DNA of 64,000 nucleotides, from the NCBI RefSeq assembly GCF_902859875.1, contig NZ_CADIKF010000004.1, forward strand, positions 124,001 through 188,000, in the 5' to 3' direction. This DNA is from Paraburkholderia solisilvae. GTDB taxonomy: Bacteria; Pseudomonadota; Gammaproteobacteria; Burkholderiales; Burkholderiaceae. The translations under genes and the position numbers were made by a program. Below are positions 1 through 8,568 of the stretch, one piece after another (position 1 is the stretch's first letter; each line of letters starts with the position of its first letter). Under the pieces are notes generated by a model. The model was not told the DNA's origin, ran no database searches, and saw only the letters and a program-made list of their open reading frames with translations.

Positions 1-524
<524 letters not shown>

Positions 525-675
525 CCGTTCGGCGGAGCTGGGACTGAGTGCCACTGTCCGGACGCAGACCTTGACCACTATTCAAGCGCGACGGCCCCCG
601 CGAGACAAAACAAATTAAGACTGCTCCTATCCTCATCCCGATAACCGACTCCTAGAATTTTTTTTGTTGCGCTGG

Positions 676-721
676 CTGTTCCAAAGAACAGATCCACGGA
701 AAAACTTGCGATTGCAAGTTT
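676..721 (+). promoter_or_regulatory. Pair of hairpins in the adhesin 5' leader
   Basis: Two short perfect inverted repeats follow one another: 6-bp arms with a 4-base loop (676-691) and 8-bp arms with a 4-base loop (702-721). They end about 60 bases before the adhesin ATG and are not followed by a T run, so they look like leader structure or operator sites rather than a terminator. Function is unknown. Confidence 0.4.
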
Positions 722-782
722 CCATTTCTACAGCACGAAGCGCACTGCCCGGATCGTTTTCTAGATTTCTTGGGAGCAGGTT

Positions 783-2576
783 ATGAACCGCGCTTACCGT
801 ATCGTCTGGAATGCTGTCACTGCCACATGGACCGTCGCCTCGGAATTGACCAAAGGTCGCAGGGCTTCGAGAGGGCGCGCCGCAAAGTCGCTCACTGCGA
901 CCAGCACTGTAGCTTCGCTCGTCATTGCCGCGGGCGGCGTTGTAACGATCGCTTCGGAGGCGGCAACGCCAAATTCGTATGCGGTCGGCGTGCTCGATCA
1001 GGGCGGAGGCAAGCAGACTTGCTTCTCGAGTGAGACTCCCGGCGCACTCAATACCTCGACTCAAGACTGCGACTCGGGCGCGGGAAACACGCAGGCCGGC
1101 ATCGTTGCATACGACCCGGATGGTAAATGGGGTTCGTATGTCACGCTGTCTGACTCCTCCAGCGTGCGAATCGGAGTTGGCAATACGGATAAGCTGGTCA
1201 TCAGGGCCGACGGTGTTGACGCATACGATCAATTGCGGATGAATGGCAAGAACGTTACCGGGCTCGGTTCCGGCCAGGTGTCCGCCACCAGCACGGACGC
1301 GGTGAATGGCTCGCAGCTGTACGGCGTGAGCGAATCCGTTGCTCAGGCAATGGGCGGCGGTTCGACGGTCAATGCCGACGGTACGATCTCAGCACCGAGC
1401 TACATTGTCGACGGCACGACGGTTCATAACGTGGGCGACGCGATCACAAACATCGATGAGCGCACGACGATCAACAGCACCGCGATCAGCAACATCAACG
1501 AAACGTTGAACAACATCACGGAAAGCGGTGCCGGCGTCAAGTTCTTCCATGCGAACTCGGCTCTGGCAGATTCGCAAGCGATCGGAGTCGACTCGGTCGC
1601 AATTGGCGGCAACGCCCGTGCGCAGGCAGACAATTCGGTCGCGCTCGGCTCGAACTCGGTAGCAGATCGTGTGAACTCGGTTTCTGTCGGTGCGGCGGGC
1701 GCCGAGCGTCAAATCACGAATGTGGCTGCGGGGACGATCGATACCGACGCAGTGAACCTCGGCCAGCTCAAAGCCGCGGGTCTGATCAACCCCGACGGCA
1801 CGGCAAACGCCGCAGTGACCTACGATCACAACACCGATAGTTCGATCAACTACAGCAGCGTCACGATGGGCAACAACGTGGATGGGGGCACCGCAATCCA
1901 CAACATCGCAGCCGGCACGGACGGCATGGACGCCGTCAACGTCGATCAGATGAACGCTGCAATCGCCAGCGTGGTCGCCATCGCCGGCGATTCGTCGAAC
2001 CCGCTGTTCACCGCGAATGGAAGCCGCGCTGCGGAAGCTGCGGTCGCAAGCGGCATTCACTCGACCGCGATGGGTGCGAACGCGAAGGCGTCGGCGGACA
2101 ACTCGGTGGCTCTCGGTGCGAACTCCGTCGCCGACCGTGCAAACACGGTATCGGTCGGCGCAGCCGGTAGCGAGCGCCAGATCGTCAACGTCGCGGCAGG
2201 CACGCAAGCCACCGACGCAGTGAATGTCGACCAGTTGAACGCCACCATGAACAGCGCTATCGGCAGCTTGCCGGCCGGCATGACCGCGAAGGACTATACC
2301 GATTCGCGCTTCAACTCGATGCAGAACACGGTGAACCAGGTCGCGAAGAATTCGTATGCGGGTATCGCCGCAGCGATGGCGATGCCGAACCTGACGCCGT
2401 CCCAACCAGGCAAAACGGTCATCGCAGCGGGTAGCGGCGCGTACAAGAGCGGCGCGGCGGCGGCGCTCGGTGTGACGCACCGTTCGCGTAACGGCAAGTG
2501 GCTGACCAATGGTGCGGTGTCCGTGACGTCGACAGGCGATGCGGGTGCCCGCGTGCAGGTGGGTTACGAGTTTTAA
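783..2576 (+). CDS. Trimeric autotransporter adhesin (YadA/BpaA type)
   Basis: A 597-residue outer-membrane surface protein expected to trimerise and mediate adhesion (type Vc secretion). The N terminus MNRAYRIVWNAVTATWTVAS is a classic extended signal peptide region, followed by a hydrophobic signal core (about 40-60). The passenger has two head-type repeat blocks of the form NSVALGSNSVAD (about 271-303 and 427-459), each followed by a neck-like segment ending in DAVNxxQL. The last 75 residues, from NSYAGIAAAMAMPNL to GYEF, match the YadA membrane anchor, with the usual C-terminal phenylalanine. The two cysteines at 80 and 96 are unusual for this family. The start is the ATG that opens the signal region. 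The gene lies inside an otherwise housekeeping block and seems to be a single-gene insertion. A terminator follows at 2649. Confidence 0.93.
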   Translation: MNRAYRIVWNAVTATWTVASELTKGRRASRGRAAKSLTATSTVASLVIAAGGVVTIASEAATPNSYAVGVLDQGGGKQTCFSSETPGALNTSTQDCDSGAGNTQAGIVAYDPDGKWGSYVTLSDSSSVRIGVGNTDKLVIRADGVDAYDQLRMNGKNVTGLGSGQVSATSTDAVNGSQLYGVSESVAQAMGGGSTVNADGTISAPSYIVDGTTVHNVGDAITNIDERTTINSTAISNINETLNNITESGAGVKFFHANSALADSQAIGVDSVAIGGNARAQADNSVALGSNSVADRVNSVSVGAAGAERQITNVAAGTIDTDAVNLGQLKAAGLINPDGTANAAVTYDHNTDSSINYSSVTMGNNVDGGTAIHNIAAGTDGMDAVNVDQMNAAIASVVAIAGDSSNPLFTANGSRAAEAAVASGIHSTAMGANAKASADNSVALGANSVADRANTVSVGAAGSERQIVNVAAGTQATDAVNVDQLNATMNSAIGSLPAGMTAKDYTDSRFNSMQNTVNQVAKNSYAGIAAAMAMPNLTPSQPGKTVIAAGSGAYKSGAAAALGVTHRSRNGKWLTNGAVSVTSTGDAGARVQVGYEF

Positions 2577-2648
2577 GCACGCAGGACCGGGACAGGCGCG
2601 TGTGGCAAGCTGCGGCGCACGCCTGCACCTGAAGGGTTCACGTATGAG

Positions 2649-2682
2649 CGCGGTTGGGCGGTAACAGTCAACCGCGTTTTTT
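2649..2682 (+). terminator. Rho-independent terminator of the adhesin gene
   Basis: An 8-bp stem CGCGGTTG/CAACCGCG (2649-2656 and 2669-2676) with a 12-base loop is followed by six T residues. It lies 73 bases after the adhesin stop codon. Confidence 0.85.
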
Positions 2683-2741
2683 GTGTGCGCGCCGCGCGTC
2701 TTGTACGTTCTCGCGAAACAACGGCTGAAGGAACCCCACTG

Positions 2742-3203
2742 CTAAGGCTGAGCAGCCGCGGCTCCGCCGGACACCCTTCCGTCAGCGACAGCTGGAGGCT
2801 CGGTCACAAACCCGATCCGCTCCAACCCCGCCTGCTGCGCGGCGCCCATCACCTGCGCGATCACTTCGTAGCGCGTGGTCCGCTCGGCACGCAGATGAAT
2901 CTCCGGCTGCTGTTTCTGCTTGCCCGCCTCGACGAACCGCGCGCGCATCTGGTCAAGCGTGACCGGTTTGTCGTCCCAGTAGATCTTGCCCGCCGCATCG
3001 ATCGACAGCGTCACCGTCTGCGGCGTCTCGCGCGCTTCCGACGCCGCGACGCGCGGCAGATCCAGCCGTATTGCGTGCGTGAAAAGCGGTGCGGTGATGA
3101 TGAAAATCACCAGCAGCACGAGCATCACGTCGATCAGCGGCGTCATGTTGATGTCCGCCATCGGCGCGGCCGTCTTGTGCTTGTCGAGTCCGCCGAATGC
3201 CAT
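2742..3203 (-). CDS. exbD: ExbD/TolR biopolymer transport protein
   Basis: A 153-residue inner-membrane protein of the proton-driven ExbB-ExbD motor that energises TonB-dependent outer-membrane uptake. It has a short cytoplasmic N terminus (MAFGGLDKHK), one transmembrane helix (about 23-43) with the essential aspartate at residue 25 in LIDVMLVLLV, and a periplasmic domain. The ATG at 3203 is chosen over upstream in-frame codons because it has a GGAGAA ribosome-binding site and gives the standard ExbD N terminus. It is the second gene after exbB, 37 bases downstream. A TolR role is possible but less likely, since tolQ, tolA and tolB are absent here. Confidence 0.9.
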   Translation of the reverse strand: MAFGGLDKHKTAAPMADINMTPLIDVMLVLLVIFIITAPLFTHAIRLDLPRVAASEARETPQTVTLSIDAAGKIYWDDKPVTLDQMRARFVEAGKQKQQPEIHLRAERTTRYEVIAQVMGAAQQAGLERIGFVTEPPAVADGRVSGGAAAAQP

Positions 3204-3240
3204 GTCGTTCGTTCTCCGCCAGGCTGCGCGTTTGTGCGCG

Positions 3241-3963
3241 TTACCGGTGCGCGGCCGCGTCGCGCGCCGCGGCATGCTCCGGCGTCACGTCGCGCGGCCG
3301 CTCGGCCGGCGCGCACACGTACGCATGCAAGTCATGCGCGAAGCCGTCGAGTTCCTCCGAAAGCTGCCGCACGAGACGCCCGAGCACGTTGTACGCAAGC
3401 ACCGCCGGGATCGCGACCACGAGGCCGAACGCGGTCATGATCAGCGCTTCGCCGACCGGGCCGGCCACGTTTTCGATCATCGCCTGCCCGCTCTCCGCGA
3501 TACTGCCGAGCGCGTGATAAATGCCCCACACGGTGCCGAGCAGACCGACAAACGGCGCCGTGCTGCCCACCGATGCGAGCAACACCTGCCCAAACTCGAG
3601 CCGCCGCTGCGACTGGCTAAGCGCCTCGCGCAACGCACGCACCACACGTTCGCTGCGCTCGACACGCGCCAGCATGGCGCCGGGCGTTTCGACTTCCGAC
3701 GCACGCAGCGCCGCTTGTGCAAGCGGCGTGAAAACGCGCTCGCTGTCCGCACGCTTCATCGCCGCAATGCCATCGGATAACGTCGACGCCTGCCAGAACA
3801 CGGCGAGCGCCCGCGGCCCTTGCCGTTTCGCGCGCGCGAGCATCCAGCCTTTCACGATCAGAAAGCACCAACTGGCAATCGACATCGCGGCGAGCACATA
3901 CGCCACGCCGTGCGTAATCGCGTCGCTGGTTTGCAGGTAGTGGAGGATGCCAGGGCTTGCCAT
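3241..3963 (-). CDS. exbB: ExbB/TolQ/MotA-type proton channel protein
   Basis: A 240-residue partner of ExbD that forms the membrane pentamer conducting protons. Three hydrophobic segments are visible (about 17-37, 125-147 and 165-187). The conserved region GSTAPFVGLLGTVWGIYHAL is the MotA/TolQ/ExbB signature. It starts with ATG at 3963, and exbD follows in the same direction. The 228 bases upstream, up to dapB, hold no tonB, although tonB-exbB-exbD is a common order; the TonB partner must be coded elsewhere. Confidence 0.92.
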   Translation of the reverse strand: MASPGILHYLQTSDAITHGVAYVLAAMSIASWCFLIVKGWMLARAKRQGPRALAVFWQASTLSDGIAAMKRADSERVFTPLAQAALRASEVETPGAMLARVERSERVVRALREALSQSQRRLEFGQVLLASVGSTAPFVGLLGTVWGIYHALGSIAESGQAMIENVAGPVGEALIMTAFGLVVAIPAVLAYNVLGRLVRQLSEELDGFAHDLHAYVCAPAERPRDVTPEHAAARDAAAHR

Positions 3964-4191
3964 CTGACCTCACTGTTCGAGAACGCGGATGCGAACCGCT
4001 CGCGTCATGTGCTGGATGCCGTGCACGCGGACGGCGGCGCGGCCGCATGGAAAGAAACACTGACGCCTGAACGGCCCGATGAACGAGCCTGAAATCCGGC
4101 CCAGACGCGACACGACGTGCGGCCGGCGTGGAAAGAAGAAGCGGCGGCGCACGCACCTGCGAACGCCACAGCCCACTTAACGCTGACCTGC

Positions 4192-4989
4192 TTAGCGCAG
4201 ACCGAGCACGTCCTGCATATCGTACAGGCCGTTTGCACGGCTTGCGAGAAACCGCGCCGCGCGCAGCGCGCCCTGTGCATACGACAGCCGGCTCGCCGAC
4301 TTGTGCGTAATTTCGATGCGCTCGCCGGTGCCGGCAAAGAGAACGGTATGGTCCCCGACGATATCGCCGCCGCGAATCGCCGAAAAACCGATTGTCGACG
4401 GATCGCGTTCGCCGGTTACGCCGTGACGCCCGAGCACCGCGCACTCTTCGAGCTTGCGGCCGAGCGCACCCGCGATCACTTCGCCCATCGTCAGCGCGGT
4501 GCCCGACGGCGCATCGACCTTATGACGATGATGCGCCTCGATGATTTCGATGTCGTAACCCTGCGCGAAATGACGCGCCGCGAATTCGAGCAGCTTCAAC
4601 GTGACGTTCACGCCGACGCTCATATTCGACGAAAACACAATGCCGATCGTGTCCGCCGCCGCGCGCAACTGCGCCTTCTGCGCTTCGTCGAAACCCGTCG
4701 TGCCGATCACCAGCTTCACGTTGTGGCGCAATGCCGCTTCGATGTGCGCGACGGTCCCCTCGGGGCGCGTAAAGTCGATCAGGCAATCGGCTTGCGCGAG
4801 CACGCGGTCGAGATCGTCGGACAGCGCGACGCCCGTGTGCTTGCCGAGGAAGGCGCCCGCGTCCTGCCCGAGTTGCGGCGTGCCCGCCCGGTCCAGCGCG
4901 CCCGAAAGCGTCATGTCAGGCTCGTTCAGGACCGTTTCGATGAGCATGTGGCCCATCCGGCCCGATGCGCCGGCAATGGCAATTTTCAT
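4192..4989 (-). CDS. dapB: 4-hydroxy-tetrahydrodipicolinate reductase
   Basis: Reduces the product of DapA in the diaminopimelate/lysine pathway, supplying lysine and peptidoglycan meso-DAP. The 265-residue length is normal. The N terminus [16 protein letters not shown] carries the NAD(P)-binding GASGRMG loop. The catalytic segment [16 protein letters not shown] contains the HH pair, the lysine and the substrate-binding SGT. It follows bamE with only 11 bases between them, so the two are probably cotranscribed. Confidence 0.97.
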   Translation of the reverse strand: MKIAIAGASGRMGHMLIETVLNEPDMTLSGALDRAGTPQLGQDAGAFLGKHTGVALSDDLDRVLAQADCLIDFTRPEGTVAHIEAALRHNVKLVIGTTGFDEAQKAQLRAAADTIGIVFSSNMSVGVNVTLKLLEFAARHFAQGYDIEIIEAHHRHKVDAPSGTALTMGEVIAGALGRKLEECAVLGRHGVTGERDPSTIGFSAIRGGDIVGDHTVLFAGTGERIEITHKSASRLSYAQGALRAARFLASRANGLYDMQDVLGLR

Positions 4990-5000
4990 GGCGGACTCGA

Positions 5001-5843
5001 TCAGGACGACGGCTGCGATTGCGGCTGCGCTGGCGCCTGCGGATTGCTGCTCTGCGGACCCGTCGGCCCGACCGGATTGTCCTGCGGCACGCCCTGGATC
5101 GACGGCGGCGCCGGACGCTGGAAGTGGAACTGCGGCTGGCCCGGCGCCGTCGCGTTCTGCGGCACGCCACCATTGGACTGCGGCGTGCCCGAGCGCACCG
5201 AAGGCGTCGTTCCCGCCGCCGGCGCCTGTACCGCATTCGTCAACCGGTTCGCGGCCTGCGCCGCCTGCGCGTTCGGATCTTCAAGCGGCAAATTGCCCGC
5301 CTGCGCCGCTTCGGCGGTCGGTGACAGCGCGGTGTCCGGCGTCGTGGGCAGCGGCGGCGCCGCCGCTACGGCCGCGGAAGCGCCGGATGCGGCCGCTGCC
5401 GGCGCACTCGCACCGCTCGCGGCTATCGCTGTCGCATGGACCTTCTTGCCCGCCTTGTCGCCGTCGATATCGGCAAGCAATTCGAGGTTCGACGGCAAAT
5501 CTTCACCGCCCGACCAGCTCGCAACGCGATCGTTCGCGAAAATCACGATGAAATCGCGCTGCTGGACGATCGATGTCGAGCCGCGTTTGAAATAGAACAG
5601 GTAATCCCAGCGATCAGCATGGAACATGTCTGCGAGCAGCGGCGTGCCGAGCAGCTGGCGCACCTGCGCGCGCGACATGCCGACCTGCATTTGCGCCGCG
5701 GCTTCGCGCGACACGAAATTGCCTTGCACGACAGTAATGCGATACGGCGTGATGCTCTGCGCGATTTTCTGCGTCACGTTATCGTATGTGGAACAGCCGG
5801 CAACCAGCGCGACGGCCGCGGCGGCGAGCAAGGTACTCCGCAT
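5001..5843 (-). CDS. bamE: Outer-membrane assembly lipoprotein BamE (OmlA/SmpA) with long C-terminal tail
   Basis: Component of the BAM complex that inserts beta-barrel proteins. The ATG at 5843 has a GGGGGAG ribosome-binding site and gives a lipoprotein signal, [17 protein letters not shown], with the lipidated cysteine at 17. The SmpA/OmlA domain (about 30-125) includes [20 protein letters not shown] and [11 protein letters not shown]. The following 150 or so residues are low-complexity Ala/Pro/Gln/Asn-rich and absent from short BamE proteins of about 115 residues. Upstream in-frame start codons exist (5882, 5972) but lack a signal peptide. It is divergent from fur. Confidence 0.9.
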   Translation of the reverse strand: MRSTLLAAAAVALVAGCSTYDNVTQKIAQSITPYRITVVQGNFVSREAAAQMQVGMSRAQVRQLLGTPLLADMFHADRWDYLFYFKRGSTSIVQQRDFIVIFANDRVASWSGGEDLPSNLELLADIDGDKAGKKVHATAIAASGASAPAAAASGASAAVAAAPPLPTTPDTALSPTAEAAQAGNLPLEDPNAQAAQAANRLTNAVQAPAAGTTPSVRSGTPQSNGGVPQNATAPGQPQFHFQRPAPPSIQGVPQDNPVGPTGPQSSNPQAPAQPQSQPSS

Positions 5844-5903
5844 GCGGCTCCCCCAATAGAACAATACAGATTTTGGAATCATTTCCCTCACCGTGCGGGC
5901 TCC

Positions 5904-5931
5904 CTCAGCGGGTAAATTAAAGGCCGCTGAG
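5904..5931. promoter_or_regulatory. Inverted repeat in the bamE-fur divergent region
   Basis: Arms CTCAGCGG (5904-5911) and CCGCTGAG (5924-5931) flank an AT-rich 12-base centre. It sits about 60 bases upstream of the bamE start and 90 bases upstream of fur. It could be an operator or a leader hairpin. It does not resemble a Fur box. Confidence 0.35.
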
Positions 5932-6020
5932 CCGCGCAAGTTGTTTCCCGTCGAAGATGACCTGAACGACAAATCGAATTACTATTAGAACCCTGCATTG
6001 TACTCTAGGGATCCCTTGCC

Positions 6021-6449
6021 ATGACCAATCCAACCGATCTGAAGAATATCGGGCTCAAGGCGACCCTACCGCGCCTCAAGATTCTCGAGATCTTCCAGCA
6101 CAGCCCCGTGCGTCACCTGACCGCCGAAGACGTGTATCGCAATTTGCTGCACGAAGAGCTGGACATTGGCCTCGCCACGGTTTACCGCGTGCTCACACAA
6201 TTTGAGCAGGCCGGCTTGCTGACGCGCAGCAATTTCGAATCGGGGAAAGCGGTTTTTGAGCTGAACGAAGGGACGCACCACGACCATCTCGTGTGCATCG
6301 ATTGCGGCATCGTCGAGGAATTCTTCGACCCCGAAATCGAAAATCGCCAGCAGGCAATCGCGAAACAGCGCGGCTTCCGCCTGCAGGAACATGCGCTCGC
6401 GCTGTACGGCGCATGCACGAAGGAAAACTGCCCGCATCGCAAGCATTGA
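6021..6449 (+). CDS. fur: Ferric uptake regulator Fur
   Basis: Iron-responsive repressor of iron-acquisition genes, 142 residues, the usual length. The winged-helix half includes [14 protein letters not shown] and LGLATVYR-type recognition (here [18 protein letters not shown]). The metal-binding half has the HHDHLVC motif followed by C-x2-C (CIDCG) and a second CTKENC pair near the end. The ATG at 6021 gives the standard N terminus [18 protein letters not shown]. It is divergent from bamE and ends in a shared terminator with allA. Confidence 0.97.
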   Translation: MTNPTDLKNIGLKATLPRLKILEIFQHSPVRHLTAEDVYRNLLHEELDIGLATVYRVLTQFEQAGLLTRSNFESGKAVFELNEGTHHDHLVCIDCGIVEEFFDPEIENRQQAIAKQRGFRLQEHALALYGACTKENCPHRKH

Positions 6450-6520
6450 CGCGCTGTCTGGTTGCGGCAGCATACCAATCAGACGTTGCGGCAACCTATC
6501 CGTAGACGGTCAAAACGAAA

Positions 6521-6558
6521 AGACCCGTTCCGATGAAAATCGAACGGGTCTTTTTTTT
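6521..6558 (+). terminator. Terminator after fur, probably bidirectional
   Basis: A perfect 10-bp stem AGACCCGTTC/GAACGGGTCT (6521-6530 and 6542-6551) is followed by eight T residues on the plus strand. It is preceded by an A-rich run that would give Ts on the minus strand. It separates the convergent genes fur and allA. Confidence 0.9.
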
Positions 6559-6589
6559 CGGGCAAGCGACGCGGCGACCCAGCGGCGGT

Positions 6590-7099
6590 TCACGTCTGAG
6601 CGAGACCGGGCTCCAGCAGGAGTCGCCACGGCTCAGGCAGCGATTGCTCGTCGCAATTCGGGCCTTCGCCGCCACGGTCGACGACGATAAAGTCGCTCAC
6701 GCGTTCGAGTGCGAGCAGCGGATGATGCCAGACACCTTTCGCATAGTTGACGCCTTGCCAACCTTGCGTGACAAACGCACGCAAACGCGATGAATCCAGT
6801 TCGCCGGCCGGCGCAACCACGATCGCATAGCGCAGGTCGGCAAGCGGCAGAAAAGCCTGGCTGCCCAGCGGATGCCGCTCCATCATCGAAATTTCGATTG
6901 GCAGCGCGCGCGGCTGACCGCGAAATACGTTGATCAGCGGCCGGCCGCCCGCTGCGCCGACATCGACGCGCGCGAGGTCATGAAAGCGCTCGGTCGTGCC
7001 GCCATTGATCGGATAATGCCGCGCGCCATCCAGTTCGATCACATCGCCGAACGGCGCGAAGGCTTCGCGCGTCAGCCGCTCGATTCGTAAGGTATTCAT
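6590..7099 (-). CDS. allA: Ureidoglycolate lyase
   Basis: Splits ureidoglycolate into glyoxylate and urea, the last step of allantoin degradation. The 169-residue cupin-fold protein begins [20 protein letters not shown], and contains [11 protein letters not shown], the [12 protein letters not shown] metal-site region and the [10 protein letters not shown] motif typical of AllA. The ATG at 7099 has a GGAGAG ribosome-binding site; upstream in-frame sequence is not protein-like. It stands alone: no other allantoin gene is in the window. Confidence 0.93.
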   Translation of the reverse strand: MNTLRIERLTREAFAPFGDVIELDGARHYPINGGTTERFHDLARVDVGAAGGRPLINVFRGQPRALPIEISMMERHPLGSQAFLPLADLRYAIVVAPAGELDSSRLRAFVTQGWQGVNYAKGVWHHPLLALERVSDFIVVDRGGEGPNCDEQSLPEPWRLLLEPGLAQT

Positions 7100-7438
7100 C
7101 GCCGCTCTCCGTCCGTTCAGCGGGTTTTTCCCGCAGTCGCAGGCCAGACATACCGCCGCTATTGGCCCGGGTCGAGATTGAATCGTACATGCGTCGCCGG
7201 GCCGGGTGCAGGATCTACGATCCGAAAGACATCGCGAGCAGCAGCGGAAGCCACGGGCAACGCGATCAACGCTCATATCGTGAACGTCGCAGCCGCACGA
7301 CGGCACACTTTTTTCTGACACTGGCGATAAAAAAGGCTGCCTCGCGAGGCAGCCTTTCTGCACAGCAGCACAGCCAAACGACGGGTCCAAACGCCTTTCG
7401 ATTAAAACGCCTGACTTCGTCGCCCGGCCTGAACCCGC
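7100..7438. other. Intergenic region between allA and gap
   Basis: This 339-base stretch holds the allA upstream region and, at 7326-7357, the terminator of the tkt-gap transcript. A small GCGGG-TTTTT-CCCGC hairpin lies at 7120-7134, just upstream of the allA ribosome-binding site. No gene is seen. Confidence 0.6.
7326..7357 (-). terminator. Terminator of the tkt-gap operon
   Basis: A 26-bp perfect palindrome centred at 7344/7345, with core GGCTGCCTCG/CGAGGCAGCC, is preceded on the plus strand by an A run. On the minus strand it becomes a GC stem followed by Ts. It lies about 80 bases past the gap stop codon. Confidence 0.88.
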
Positions 7439-8449
7439 TTACTTCGCGTTCGCGAACGCCACCGCCGTATCGAGCATCCGGTTCGAGAAGCCCCACTCGT
7501 TGTCGTACCAGCTCGACACCTTCACGAGACGGCCCGACACTTTCGTGAGGGTCGCATCGAACGTCGACGAAGCCGGGTTATGGTTGAAGTCGATCGACAC
7601 GAGCGGCGCCGTGTTGTAGCCGAGAATGCCCTTCAACGCGCCTTCCGACGCTTCCTTCATGATCGCGTTCACTTCATCGACCGTCGTATCGCGCTTCGCG
7701 ATAAACGACAGATCGACGATCGACACGTTGATGGTCGGAACGCGAATCGCATAACCGTCCAGCTTGCCGCTCAGTTCCGGCAGCACGAGACCGATCGCCG
7801 AGGCGGCGCCCGTCTTCGTCGGAATCTGGCTGTGCGTGGCCGAGCGCGCGCGGCGCAGGTCTTCGTGATACACGTCGGTCAGCACCTGATCGTTCGTGTA
7901 CGCGTGAATCGTCGTCATCAGGCCGTTTTCGAGGCCGATCTTGTCGCTCAGCGGTTTGACGAGCGGCGCGAGACAGTTCGTCGTGCACGATGCGTTCGAA
8001 ATGACCGTATGCGTGGCCTTCAGCGCCTGGTGATTCACGCCGTAGACGATTGTCGCGTCGACGTCCTTGCCGCCCGGCGCCGAAATGATCACCTTCTTCG
8101 CGCCGCCCTTCAGGTGCGCGCTCGCCTTCTCTTTCGTGGTGAAGAAGCCCGTGCATTCCATCACGACGTCGACGCCGAGTTCGCCCCACGGCAGTTCGGC
8201 CGGGTTGCGGTTCGCCAGCACGCGGATCTTGTCGCCGTTCACGACGAGGTTCTCGCCGTCCACTTTCACTTCACCCGGGAAGCGGCCGTGCGCGGTGTCG
8301 TACTGGGTCAGATGCGCATTGGTGTTGGCATCGCCGAGGTCGTTGATCGCCACGATCTGCAGGTCGTGTTTCTTGCCGTTCTCGTAAAACGCACGCAGCG
8401 TGTTCCGGCCAATCCGGCCATAGCCGTTGATTGCGACGCGAATCGTCAT
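7439..8449 (-). CDS. gap: Glyceraldehyde-3-phosphate dehydrogenase, type I
   Basis: NAD-dependent glycolytic enzyme that converts glyceraldehyde 3-phosphate to 1,3-bisphosphoglycerate. At 336 residues it has the normal length. The Rossmann motif [13 protein letters not shown] (8-20) and INDLGD (about 36-40) suit NAD. The active-site cysteine is C155 in [12 protein letters not shown]. The ATG at 8449 is the family start; upstream in-frame sequence is not conserved in type. It follows tkt by 119 bases and shares its terminator, so the two probably form one operon. Confidence 0.97.
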   Translation of the reverse strand: MTIRVAINGYGRIGRNTLRAFYENGKKHDLQIVAINDLGDANTNAHLTQYDTAHGRFPGEVKVDGENLVVNGDKIRVLANRNPAELPWGELGVDVVMECTGFFTTKEKASAHLKGGAKKVIISAPGGKDVDATIVYGVNHQALKATHTVISNASCTTNCLAPLVKPLSDKIGLENGLMTTIHAYTNDQVLTDVYHEDLRRARSATHSQIPTKTGAASAIGLVLPELSGKLDGYAIRVPTINVSIVDLSFIAKRDTTVDEVNAIMKEASEGALKGILGYNTAPLVSIDFNHNPASSTFDATLTKVSGRLVKVSSWYDNEWGFSNRMLDTAVAFANAK

Positions 8450-8568
8450 TGCTCTCTCCTGATGACTAAAAAAAACCTGCACGTTGCGGCTGCGAACCGC
8501 GCTGCCAGTCCTGCTGCACCGCGCCCGCGGCTCTCTCGCCGAGCGCGCGGCCGCGGCGCCGGCGCACG

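Noticed and set aside
3964..4191. Possible tonB remnant between dapB and exbB
   Set aside because: No Pro-Glu/Pro-Lys repeat or TonB C-terminal motif in any frame; the gap is also too short.
4117..5595. Long plus-strand frame opposite dapB and bamE
   Set aside because: It is the shadow of two clear minus-strand genes in GC-rich DNA; the dapB and bamE motifs decide.
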